Shown here piece by piece: positions 26,711 to 34,337 of a DNA stretch of 64,000 bases (position 1 is the first letter of the stretch; the number at the start of each line of letters is the position of its first letter). Location of the stretch: the NCBI RefSeq assembly GCF_021295335.1, contig NZ_JAIWOT010000001.1, positions 3,452,001-3,516,000 on the forward strand, read 5' to 3'. Source of the stretch: Komagataeibacter sp. FNDCF1. Its GTDB lineage: Bacteria > Pseudomonadota > Alphaproteobacteria > Acetobacterales > Acetobacteraceae. Position numbers and translations under genes: made by a program. The notes beneath the pieces are model-generated. The model was not told where the DNA came from, did no database searches, and saw nothing but the letters and a program-made list of their open reading frames with translations.

Positions 26711-28195
26711 TTACGCCTGTAGCTGGATGGAATTGGCCATGACGATCAGCGATCCCATCACACGGATGGGCAGGGCCGCGTCACAGCGGTTACGGTCGGT
26801 CGGGTTGATGGTGAACGCCGCCTGCTGCGCCAGCGCGTCGGTGTCCGTAAGCCAGCCCTCGACCGTCTCATACAGTTCGGACTGCGCGGCCCAGCTTCCC
26901 TTCAGCGCGCCCGGCGTCACCACGCCTGTTGCGATCCCGACCATGCGCGACGCATCATCGGCCAGCTTGGCGCGGGGATAGGTCGCGCTGATATAAGTGT
27001 TCCACTCATAGCGCACGCGGCTGACGGTCTTGGGCACCATGATGTTGCGCCATGCCGTGGTGGGATTTTCTTCCGCGTCGGTCTGGTTGTTCGTCACCAT
27101 GCGCTCGATGCGCACGGTGCCGTCCTGGTCAACGGTGAAGGTGGACAGGCCCGATTGCAGCAGCACGTTGCGCATCGCATCCGTGAACAGGTCGGCATCA
27201 TCTGGGGCCAGACCAGTCAGGCCGGTCAGTTCCAGCGCGCGCAGCTGCCGCGACGGGTCATTGTTCAGCGCCTGTGCCGCGATGGCACCGGCAATGCCCG
27301 CCATGATCCACGGTGCCCAGCGCGGGTTCTGTGCCGGAACACAGGTCATGAACCGGCTGTTTAGCGTCTCCGCCAGCGCCAGCGCCTGCCCGTAGGTGCC
27401 CCGGTAGCCGTAATAGACATGCGTGTCTTTCTTGACCATCGCGCCATACCGGCGTTCGGCTTCCGTCGCCAGCGCGGTCAGGTTGGCCGCGTCATTCAGG
27501 CAGGACACGATATCGGTGAACCAGACGTTGGACACCAGCGCGAGTGCTGCCGACAGGTCCACCGTGCCCGCGCCGCCGGTCATGGCCGTAACGGCCACGC
27601 TCATGCCCGGCACCAGGTCGGCCGTAAGCGAACTCATGCGCACGTCGATGTCGTTCACGAAGCTGCCGGTTTCCGCACTGGTCAGCGTCAGCACGCCCAG
27701 GGCCACCGTGGCGTTAAGGCCGGTCTGTACCGACACGTCAGCGGTGAATGCGGCAGCGGCAGCAGCGGCCATGTCGGTCGCGGCCATGCCGCTGGTCACC
27801 ACGAACGGCACCCGCACGCCATTGGCTTCAATCGCCGCCGTGCCGTTGGCCGTGGCCGGGCCGGTGAATGTCAGGGTAGCGGCCCCGGCGGTGCCCCCGG
27901 TCGGGGCATCCACCATTACCATGTCCACCGCAACATACGGGGCGGCTGCAACCACGGCGGCCACGGTGGCCGCCAGCGCGGATGCAGGGCCCGCCAGGGC
28001 AGCCGCCTGCGCGGGCGAGATATTCTGGTAGCGCACCAGCGACGTGCCCGTGCCGCCGCCCCGCTGGCCCAGCACCAGCAGGCGCAGCGGCATGTCGGTC
28101 ACATCGTTACCGCTGGGGACGGTCGTGACCTCGCCATAGCTGCCCGGAACGGCCCAGCCTGCGGGGATTTCACTGAAGGAGATGGTCTCGCTCAC
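26711..28195 (-). CDS. L: Contractile tail sheath protein (Mu gpL-like)
   Basis: 494 residues beginning MSETISFSEIPAGWAVPGSY, with PLRLLVLGQRGGGTGTSL, NVWFTDIVSCLNDAANLTAL, DTHVYYGYRGTYGQALALAE and the C-terminal sheath core (RNIMVPKTVSRVRYEWNTYI). It contracts to drive the tube through the envelope. The central 200 residues are Ala/Val/Thr-rich. Overlaps the DUF2635 gene by 4 nt. Confidence 0.93.
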   Translation of the reverse strand: MSETISFSEIPAGWAVPGSYGEVTTVPSGNDVTDMPLRLLVLGQRGGGTGTSLVRYQNISPAQAAALAGPASALAATVAAVVAAAPYVAVDMVMVDAPTGGTAGAATLTFTGPATANGTAAIEANGVRVPFVVTSGMAATDMAAAAAAAFTADVSVQTGLNATVALGVLTLTSAETGSFVNDIDVRMSSLTADLVPGMSVAVTAMTGGAGTVDLSAALALVSNVWFTDIVSCLNDAANLTALATEAERRYGAMVKKDTHVYYGYRGTYGQALALAETLNSRFMTCVPAQNPRWAPWIMAGIAGAIAAQALNNDPSRQLRALELTGLTGLAPDDADLFTDAMRNVLLQSGLSTFTVDQDGTVRIERMVTNNQTDAEENPTTAWRNIMVPKTVSRVRYEWNTYISATYPRAKLADDASRMVGIATGVVTPGALKGSWAAQSELYETVEGWLTDTDALAQQAAFTINPTDRNRCDAALPIRVMGSLIVMANSIQLQA

Positions 28196-28446
28196 TTCGT
28201 GGCACTCCCGCTGGCGGCCTGTGTCGTGGCCGGGGTTGCGGCGGTGGTCGCCTTTGCCGGGGTGGCGGATGCGGCGGCAGCCTGCGCGGGCACGTCACCT
28301 GCCGTCAGGTCACCATTGCGCAGCAGCGCGGCCCAGAACGGATCTCGTTCGTTCACGTTAAAGCCCGTATCGGGCAGCCTGCGCGTCCTGTTTCCGGCCG
28401 GGATTTTCACCACCCGGCCGGGCGTCACATGCACCAGCGTGGTCAT
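28192..28446 (-). CDS. DUF2635 protein (Mu gp38-like)
   Basis: 84 residues: MTTLVHVTPGRVVKIPAGNR, RLPDTGFNVNERDPFWAALL, DGDL-type end and an Ala/Thr tail. This small family is always found just before the sheath gene in Mu-like phages; role unknown, probably tail assembly. 4-nt overlaps at both ends. Confidence 0.85.
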   Translation of the reverse strand: MTTLVHVTPGRVVKIPAGNRTRRLPDTGFNVNERDPFWAALLRNGDLTAGDVPAQAAAASATPAKATTAATPATTQAASGSATK

Positions 28447-29060
28447 GCGGTTTCTCCTGTTTGGGGTGGGGGCGCGACCAGCGTGTCGCCCTCGGCGTCC
28501 TGCCACGTCTCACGCAGGCCCTTGAAGTCATCAAGCTGCTGAGCCAACGCCGAACCATCGAACGACACGTTGGGAACGGTCACTTCCAGCGATATCAGGC
28601 CAACATCATCCGCAAGCCAGTCCGCTGTGGGCGGCAGCGCGACCAGGCGAACCATGGGGGTGCCCAGTTCACCTGGCAGCGGGCGTGAATGCAGGAAGGC
28701 AGCCGCCGCTCCGGCAGCACCCATCGCCCCCATGCCGCGCAGACTTCCGGGAACACCGACATATAGCCGACCGGGGTCCGTGTGCTGGACGGCGATGAAC
28801 ACGGCAAAAACCAGATCGCCCCGGAATGTTGCGCCACAATCGCCATGCGGCTTCCATGCATTCCATGCCAGCCCGATGGCAGGCTTTGTGGTCAGGAGCC
28901 TTTCCCACGTTGCGCGCTTGGCATTGGGCGGCACGATTATGTGCCGGAAAATGTCTGGCGGGAACGCTTCATGCAGGCGCTGGCGCAGCGCCATGAATGC
29001 CTCCACGATCGGTCCGCCATGCAGCAGCAGGCGCGGATACTGGTTTTCAGGCAGTTCCAT
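28443..29060 (-). CDS. Mu gp37-like protein (DUF1834)
   Basis: 205 residues: MELPENQYPRLLLHGGPIVEA, WERLLTTKPAIGLAWNAWKP, RGDLVFAVFIAVQHTDPGRL and MVRLVALPPTADWLADDVGL. A conserved neck/tail-completion-type protein of Mu-like phages, located between gp36- and gp38-like genes. The N-terminal extension relative to the shortest homologues may be real because it overlaps the previous stop by 1 nt. Confidence 0.82.
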   Translation of the reverse strand: MELPENQYPRLLLHGGPIVEAFMALRQRLHEAFPPDIFRHIIVPPNAKRATWERLLTTKPAIGLAWNAWKPHGDCGATFRGDLVFAVFIAVQHTDPGRLYVGVPGSLRGMGAMGAAGAAAAFLHSRPLPGELGTPMVRLVALPPTADWLADDVGLISLEVTVPNVSFDGSALAQQLDDFKGLRETWQDAEGDTLVAPPPQTGETA

Positions 29061-29482
29061 CAGTACAGCTTTCCGGGATAGAAGCTTGGGGCACGCATCT
29101 GGATGCGCGAAAAGGTCTCGGTCGTGTTGGCCGGGATCGCGCCATCCAGCGTGGCGTGCTCGTTATTGATGTCCTTCAGCCACGCAATCGCGTCCTTGTA
29201 ATCGGCACGCATCTGGTCACTGGGATTGCTGTTGCCGCCCGAATGCAGAAGGTAGCGGGCAACCGCGCAGCAATACTGGGTCAGCACCGGCGGCGGATTG
29301 GCCACCGGCACCAGGTAACGGCGGCGCAGGTAGCTGTCCATCCGGCTTGATGCCTGATCCAGTGCCGCCTGCACCTTGCCCTGGTCAATCGTGTCCAGTG
29401 GCGTGTCCAGGTCGGTGGTGGCGGCGATCAGTTCGGCGTTGCCATACTTCGTCAGCATGTCAGCCAGGGCGGCGTAAGCCAT
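29060..29482 (-). CDS. DUF1320 protein (Mu gp36-like)
   Basis: 140 residues, MAYAALADMLTKYGNAELIA with SSRMDSYLRRRYLVPVANPP and CCAVARYLLHSGG, the hallmark of DUF1320 head-tail connector-like proteins. The start overlaps the preceding stop by 1 nt. Confidence 0.9.
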   Translation of the reverse strand: MAYAALADMLTKYGNAELIAATTDLDTPLDTIDQGKVQAALDQASSRMDSYLRRRYLVPVANPPPVLTQYCCAVARYLLHSGGNSNPSDQMRADYKDAIAWLKDINNEHATLDGAIPANTTETFSRIQMRAPSFYPGKLY

Positions 29483-29781
29483 CAGCCGACCCCGATCACT
29501 TCCAGCGCGGGTTCACCCGCCATGGCGCGAAGCTGGCCATCGTCCAGTTCGCCCGGCGCGTAGACATGCAGCGGGGGGTGGTTGATGCCGCCGCGTCGCA
29601 GGCCGGGGTCACGGCACACCACAATGACGTGACCGGGGGCAACTTCCAGCGGGCCATCCTTTTGAAGAATGAAAGTGCTGCGGGTAAAAGCAGCGCGGGC
29701 ATCCGCCCTGTCCTTCAGCGCAAGGGTGGTATCGGCACCGCCCTGGTCGGGTTCTTCCGGTTTTTCAGACTTGCGGGTCAT
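29482..29781 (-). CDS. Mu gp35-like head completion-region protein
   Basis: 99 residues; acidic N-terminus, then AARAAFTRSTFILQ-like helix and a C-terminal PLHVYAPGELDDGQLRAMAG. Matches the HI1506/gp35 type encoded between the capsid and gp36 genes of Mu-like phages. Confidence 0.7.
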   Translation of the reverse strand: MTRKSEKPEEPDQGGADTTLALKDRADARAAFTRSTFILQKDGPLEVAPGHVIVVCRDPGLRRGGINHPPLHVYAPGELDDGQLRAMAGEPALEVIGVG

Positions 29782-29784
29782 TCA

Positions 29785-30735
29785 TCAGCCTCCATTGCTC
29801 TGGGACAGGCGCGGGCAGACCATCAGCTTCGCGTCGTTCTTGTAGGGGTTGGACGTGGAGGCCGCTGCCGTGGACCCGGAAATCAGCGTCGGCACAAAAT
29901 CCGCGTTCAGCAGGTATTTCCCCTGCGTTTCCAGGTTGGACGGCACCAGCAGGTGCGTGGGCACCAGGCCGTAGGGCGCGCCGTCCTTCCGGCGCAGGCT
30001 GGCGAACGACGCCTTGACCGCAGCCCAGGTATCCACGTTCAGCGGACGGGTGGAGCGGATGGCGAGCTGCCACAGCCCAAGCCCGGCATTGCACCGCCCG
30101 TCCACGCCCCACATGAAGCGGTTCTTGACGAACACGACACCATCCTGAAGCGACGTCTTCGCGGTGATCACGAAGGGGCGGCGCGTCTGGAAAATCATCG
30201 GCTTGAGCGGGCGGTCGCATACCAGCGCATACCACGCCGGTCCCGCGCTCTCGCCCTGCTGCGGCGTGTGCAGGTTGGAATAGGACGTGAGCTTCCCGCC
30301 CTCGTCATAGTTCCGGTGTTCGGGATCGAAGTAATACTGGTTGTCCCAGCCCTTTTTCGTGGTTCCCGCCTGGAAGGTGTCGAACACCAGTTCATCGGGC
30401 AGCGTCGCGGCGTTGTAGCCAAGCTGCTGGATGGCGGGGGTCAGCACATGGAACTGATCGTCCTCAAGGTCTTCGCGCCGGACGGAGAAGGTCTCCTCGA
30501 ACGTGCGGTTGCGGATTTCAAAGCCGTTGGCTTCGAGTTCATGCACCACACGGTCGCCCACCCATTCCCGGATGCCGGGGATTTCCGCCATGCGGGGATA
30601 GACGTTCGAGCCAGCCGACGATGGCACGATGATGGAGAATTCCTGATACATGGGCGGGGCCACGGTCAGAAACTTGTTGAAGGCGGTATTCACGCGCGCG
30701 GTCAGCGCGTTCATGTTGCCGATATTGATTTCCAT
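29785..30735 (-). CDS. T: Major head protein (Mu gpT-like)
   Basis: 316 residues starting MEINIGNMNALTARVNTAFN, with YQEFSIIVPSSAGSNVYPRM, IREWVGDRVVHELEANGFEI, FSVRREDLEDDQFHVLTP and PDELVFDTFQAGTTKKGWD, characteristic of the Mu capsid. Forms the icosahedral shell around the protease/scaffold products encoded just upstream. Confidence 0.95.
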   Translation of the reverse strand: MEINIGNMNALTARVNTAFNKFLTVAPPMYQEFSIIVPSSAGSNVYPRMAEIPGIREWVGDRVVHELEANGFEIRNRTFEETFSVRREDLEDDQFHVLTPAIQQLGYNAATLPDELVFDTFQAGTTKKGWDNQYYFDPEHRNYDEGGKLTSYSNLHTPQQGESAGPAWYALVCDRPLKPMIFQTRRPFVITAKTSLQDGVVFVKNRFMWGVDGRCNAGLGLWQLAIRSTRPLNVDTWAAVKASFASLRRKDGAPYGLVPTHLLVPSNLETQGKYLLNADFVPTLISGSTAAASTSNPYKNDAKLMVCPRLSQSNGG

Positions 30736-30744
30736 GGGTCTGCC

Positions 30745-31200
30745 TTACGGGATCAGGACATAGGGGGTGCCGTCGGCCTCAAGGCCCGCCAGCGTGCCAA
30801 CCTGGAGCCGGTTGACGGGGGCCGCTTCGGTTCCGGCATTTTCGGTCAGGGTCACGGTCTCATCATCGACCGCGTAGACAGGCGCGTTCACGTTCGCCCA
30901 TGTCGGGGCCACGTCGAACGGCAGCGCCCAGCAGCCTTTCCTGATCCACACGTCGGGCGCGGTATCAATGTCAGGCACCAGTCCTGCCGCGCCGGTATTG
31001 TCGTACTGCGCGGTGGCCATGCCGACGATGGCCACCAGTGGCGATGGCGTGTTGGCGCTGCCAGCGGGCACGACCGTGCCATCGGCGCACACGGCGGTGA
31101 TGGAATTGCGGAACAGGCGGAAGCCCGCCGCCACCATGTGCGGAAACTCCGGCCCCGGCGCGATCTTGCGTTCGGGGATGACGCGATCAGCGGCGAGCAT
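30745..31200 (-). CDS. Capsid decoration/cement-type protein
   Basis: 151 residues, MLAADRVIPERKIAPGPEFP, beta-rich, with VPAGSANTPSPLVAIVGMAT and VNRLQVGTLAGLEADGTPYV. Located between the protease/scaffold and capsid genes, where cement or DUF2190-like proteins are found. The start overlaps the protease gene by 14 bp. Family call is tentative. Confidence 0.6.
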   Translation of the reverse strand: MLAADRVIPERKIAPGPEFPHMVAAGFRLFRNSITAVCADGTVVPAGSANTPSPLVAIVGMATAQYDNTGAAGLVPDIDTAPDVWIRKGCWALPFDVAPTWANVNAPVYAVDDETVTLTENAGTEAAPVNRLQVGTLAGLEADGTPYVLIP

Positions 31201-31729
31201 TGGACGCCTCCCACTTCTTCACTTCGTCTTCCGTGACGCCGAGGTCTGCGTCCATGGCGGTGATTTCAGCGGCATTTCCGCCAGCACTGGGCACCGTGCG
31301 CGTATGCAGGTTCAGTCCGCTGGTCGGCACATCCTGCAAGCCGGTGATGATGCGCTCGGCCGCCTGCGGGCTGGTCGTGTGCAGCGTGATCAGATCGGCC
31401 TTCGTCTCGGCGGAAATGACCTTGGTGCGCGCGGCCTGCTCAATGGCGTGGGTGGACGCCGCCAGCGCACCAGCCGCCTTCAGTTCCGCGATCTGGCCGG
31501 TCAGCGCCTCGATCTGCTGCCGGGAATGGGTGCTGACATCGGACAGTTTCGCGCGCAGGCCCGTTACCAGGGCTTCGGGGGAAACGCTGGCGTCCAGTCC
31601 CGCCAGCGGGGCAAGCTGGGAGTGCATGCTCATGCACCCCTTCATTTCCTTCAGATGCGCAATGACCTGTTCCTTCGTCGTCGTGGCCGGAAGGCCAAGC
31701 GCCTTCAGGACATCTTCAAGCGGCAGCAT
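31187..31729 (-). CDS. Nested scaffold protein from internal start (Mu gpZ-like)
   Basis: An in-frame ATG at 31729 inside the protease gene is preceded by AAGGAA at about 7 nt and begins MLPLEDVLKALGLPATTTKE, exactly at the protease-scaffold boundary. In Mu, gene Z is nested in the 3' part of gene I and encodes the free scaffold. The product would be 180 residues. Inferred from position and ribosome-binding site. Confidence 0.6.
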   Translation of the reverse strand: MLPLEDVLKALGLPATTTKEQVIAHLKEMKGCMSMHSQLAPLAGLDASVSPEALVTGLRAKLSDVSTHSRQQIEALTGQIAELKAAGALAASTHAIEQAARTKVISAETKADLITLHTTSPQAAERIITGLQDVPTSGLNLHTRTVPSAGGNAAEITAMDADLGVTEDEVKKWEASNARR

Positions 31730-32191
31730 GGCCGGTTCCTTCTGCGTGGTGTGGAGGGTGTTGATTTTCAGGTTGGGCGCATTGGTCAGGGACGCGCGCG
31801 CAATCCGGGTCACGACGCCGCCGGGGGTGGCAAAGGCGGGGGAAATCCCGCGATAGGCGTGGTCGGCAACCATGGCGCGGCCGGATTTGGTCCAGTCCAC
31901 GCGCCCCCAGATGCCATCCGCACGCGCCTGTAGTTCGATGATCCAGCCCACTGCGGGGGCCGGACCGCCGGATATCAGGGCACGGTCGGTGGCATGGTTT
32001 TCGTCGATGGGCAGCTTGCCGCCCTCGGCTTCCATGGAATGGGTGATCAGCGCCGCAGCATCTTCCACCCGGTACGGGCCGCGCCCGTCCACGCCGGAGA
32101 ACGCACCGACCGGCAGCAGGTGGACCCAGTCCGGCACCTTGCCATTATCTGTCGTCGGCAGTGCGGTGTGGTAATGGAGCGTCGTGTTCAT
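31187..32191 (-). CDS. I: Head maturation protease with scaffold domain (Mu gpI-like)
   Basis: 334 residues. The N-terminal protease half shows WVHLLPVGAFSGVDGRGPYR, LPIDENHATDRALISGGPAP, GRAMVADHAYRGISPAFATP and RIARASLTNAPNLKI. The C-terminal half is a Gln/Ala/Glu-rich helical scaffold. ATG 32191 follows the 207-bp gap after the gpG-like gene, the site of the PI late promoter in Mu. It processes itself and the scaffold during capsid maturation. Confidence 0.9.
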   Translation of the reverse strand: MNTTLHYHTALPTTDNGKVPDWVHLLPVGAFSGVDGRGPYRVEDAAALITHSMEAEGGKLPIDENHATDRALISGGPAPAVGWIIELQARADGIWGRVDWTKSGRAMVADHAYRGISPAFATPGGVVTRIARASLTNAPNLKINTLHTTQKEPAMLPLEDVLKALGLPATTTKEQVIAHLKEMKGCMSMHSQLAPLAGLDASVSPEALVTGLRAKLSDVSTHSRQQIEALTGQIAELKAAGALAASTHAIEQAARTKVISAETKADLITLHTTSPQAAERIITGLQDVPTSGLNLHTRTVPSAGGNAAEITAMDADLGVTEDEVKKWEASNARR

Positions 32192-32348
32192 TGCCCGCAG
32201 CATGACGGGCTTTCGAACGGGCCGTCACGGACGCCAAGTCGCCCCTATGGCGGGGCAAATGGGGCGATGCGGATTTTTCGCCCTACAGGCGCGTGCGACG
32301 ATGATGGACGCTCAATCGGACGCGGGACACGCAAAAACGCATCCTACC

Positions 32349-32377
32349 CCCTCTTAAACCCTCTTACGGGTCTCTTA
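32349..32377. repeat. Triplicated TAAGAGGG-type repeats in the late-gene gap
   Basis: CCCTCTTA at 32349-32356 and 32359-32366 and TCTCTTA at 32371-32377 form a 10-12 bp phased array in the 207-bp gap upstream of the protease gene, the largest gap among the late genes. In Mu, a C-dependent late promoter (PI) lies at this location. Related repeats occur at both prophage edges. Confidence 0.55.
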
Positions 32378-32398
32378 AAACCAAAAGGCCGATGCGCA

Positions 32399-32908
32399 CT
32401 AGCGCCCGCGCATCGCAATGGACAGGAATTCGTCCAGCCGGTCGATGATGACGGCCTCGTCGCCCACGCCCAGACCAAGGTAGGGGCGCGCGGGTATATG
32501 CACGTTATCGACGTGGAACAGTTCGCCGCCCATGACGAAGGATAGCTGCAAGGCGCTCCGGGGCTGGATGATGCCACCAAACTGGTGGATGGCACCGTAA
32601 ATCAGGTTCGTTCCGACCAGTAGGGCATTCCCCTCGACTTCGGGATGGATGCTGTCCCGCAGGTCGCCACTCTCGATCAGGATGTGGTCAGTCTTCTTGT
32701 CCAGCTCATAGAGCGGATTAAGCGCCGCGTAACTCTCCCATCGAATGCCATCGGGATCGACACCCTGTTCCATCCGCCGCACGGTTCTGTCGCGCAATTC
32801 GCCCCCGATGGCGTCCAGCACGGCCTGCGGGCGCGTGCCGATGGCGGCAATGGCGTCCAGCGCAGACTGGATGGGATCGGTGTTACCGGAGATGGAAATG
32901 AACGCCAT
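32399..32908 (-). CDS. G: Virion morphogenesis protein (Mu gpG-like)
   Basis: 169 residues, MAFISISGNTDPIQSALDAI, with LRDRTVRRMEQGVDPDGIRW, ESGDLRDSIHPEVEGNALLV and GAIHQFGGIIQPRSAL, the phage_tail_S/gpG signature. In Mu it is a head-tail joining or tail completion protein. Confidence 0.9.
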   Translation of the reverse strand: MAFISISGNTDPIQSALDAIAAIGTRPQAVLDAIGGELRDRTVRRMEQGVDPDGIRWESYAALNPLYELDKKTDHILIESGDLRDSIHPEVEGNALLVGTNLIYGAIHQFGGIIQPRSALQLSFVMGGELFHVDNVHIPARPYLGLGVGDEAVIIDRLDEFLSIAMRGR

Positions 32909-33044
32909 GGTGGAAATCTTCCTTCAACGCAGCTATATTCAGTCTGCGGCGCGCAGGGACACGGTGTAATTCAGCCTGCCGTAGGGCGGCCTTTCGGGGT
33001 CGTACCGCTTGTGGGGTTTGTGGCTGGCCCCATGCTGCGCGCCG

Positions 33045-34337
33045 TTACTTCTCCTCCACATCCTCGATCCGGCCATGCAGGATATCCAGCTTGAGCAGCG
33101 CCTTGTGCGCGGCTTCGGGGTTGGTGCGGTGGAAGGACATCACGTAATTTTCGCTGCCATCCAGCGTGGTCTTGATTGCCGCGCGATACAGCCTGCCCAT
33201 CCAGTGGAACAGCAGGATGCGCCGGTCGGCCTGGCGCGCCACGACGGTCGGGTTGGCCAGCACTTCGGGCAGAGCAAGGTAATCCTGTGCTGTCAGGTCC
33301 GGGTGATGGCTGCGCTGCTTCTCCACCGTCTCGCCAGACAGCAGCACGCCATCTTCCCTGCCACCCAGTTCCAGGCGCACATGATCGGGCAGCGTTCCGG
33401 CTTCCACGCTGCCGACCGGTTTGTGCAGCAGCTGTACCACGGCATCCTGCTGCGCCTTCTGGCGCTTCGGAACATCGGGCACGGGTTCGGGTGCAACAGG
33501 TTTGGGTGCTGGCGCAACGCCCGGCAGTTCGGGCACCACGACAGGTGCAACGGGGCGCGCCGGGACAGGACGCGCCGGTCCCGCATCCTGCGCGGGCGGC
33601 AGCATGGGGCGCAGCTTTGGCGTGGGTTCGGTCACCACCCGCGCGCCTTCGTTCATCAGCCACGCCTTGCCGGGGTTGTAGGCAAAGCCGGGGTCGATGC
33701 CGACGGGGACATGCAGGATTTCGCCCGTGTGCGGGTTGCGCCATGGGCGCGTCTCGATCACCGGACTGTCAGATACTTCCCACCCGTTGCGGTCCAGCAT
33801 GCGCTGCGACACCACTTCCACCGTGCAGTGGCAGCGCCAGCCATTGGGCGGGTAATGGGTGTTCCAGAACGGGTCATCAGCACGCAGGATCATGCCATCC
33901 CACGCCACATGCTGCGGGCGCGGATGCTGGCAGGTGTGGTGCCGGTAGCGCCAGTAGGGATATAGCGCCAGTGATTCCGGCGTGGTCATGCGCCGGTAGC
34001 GCCCCGCCGCATAGGCCGTGGTGACGTTGGTGTCGTAGATGATGGACGCGCGCCAGCCCGGCGTGCCGGTATGCTCCCAGCCATACCGCTTTACGATGGG
34101 ATCGAATTCCTTGAGGAACTCGCGCCGCGTGCCGCCCGCCTCCATCGTGCGGATCACGGCATTCTGGAAATCCTGCGCGATGGCTTTTGACGTGGCCCCA
34201 GCCACAGCGAACGACACGTCATGCGCCTCATGCCACAAATCGGTCCAGGTCGCAGCGGGCACGGGCACCTTCTGGCGCAGGAAGGCCAGCGCATCACGGG
34301 GCGGCAGCTTGGCGGCGCTGACGGCCGTGTCAGCCAT
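33045..34337 (-). CDS. F: MuF-like minor head protein with C-terminal nuclease-type domain
   Basis: 430 residues. The N-terminal SPP1 gp7/MuF portion (residues about 1-240) includes GWRASIIYDTNVTTAYAAGR, YRHHTCQHPRPQHVAWDG and THYPPNGWRCHCTVEVVSQ with its conserved Cys/His. After a Pro/Ala linker, the last 120 residues (LSGETVEKQRSHHPDLTAQD, ALPEVLANPTVVARQ, LFHWMGRLYRAAIKTTLDG, YVMSFHRTNPEAA) resemble the Barnase/EndoU/ColicinE5-D/RelE-like nuclease domains often fused to MuF. ATG 34337 overlaps the portal gene by 8 nt. Confidence 0.85.
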   Translation of the reverse strand: MADTAVSAAKLPPRDALAFLRQKVPVPAATWTDLWHEAHDVSFAVAGATSKAIAQDFQNAVIRTMEAGGTRREFLKEFDPIVKRYGWEHTGTPGWRASIIYDTNVTTAYAAGRYRRMTTPESLALYPYWRYRHHTCQHPRPQHVAWDGMILRADDPFWNTHYPPNGWRCHCTVEVVSQRMLDRNGWEVSDSPVIETRPWRNPHTGEILHVPVGIDPGFAYNPGKAWLMNEGARVVTEPTPKLRPMLPPAQDAGPARPVPARPVAPVVVPELPGVAPAPKPVAPEPVPDVPKRQKAQQDAVVQLLHKPVGSVEAGTLPDHVRLELGGREDGVLLSGETVEKQRSHHPDLTAQDYLALPEVLANPTVVARQADRRILLFHWMGRLYRAAIKTTLDGSENYVMSFHRTNPEAAHKALLKLDILHGRIEDVEEK

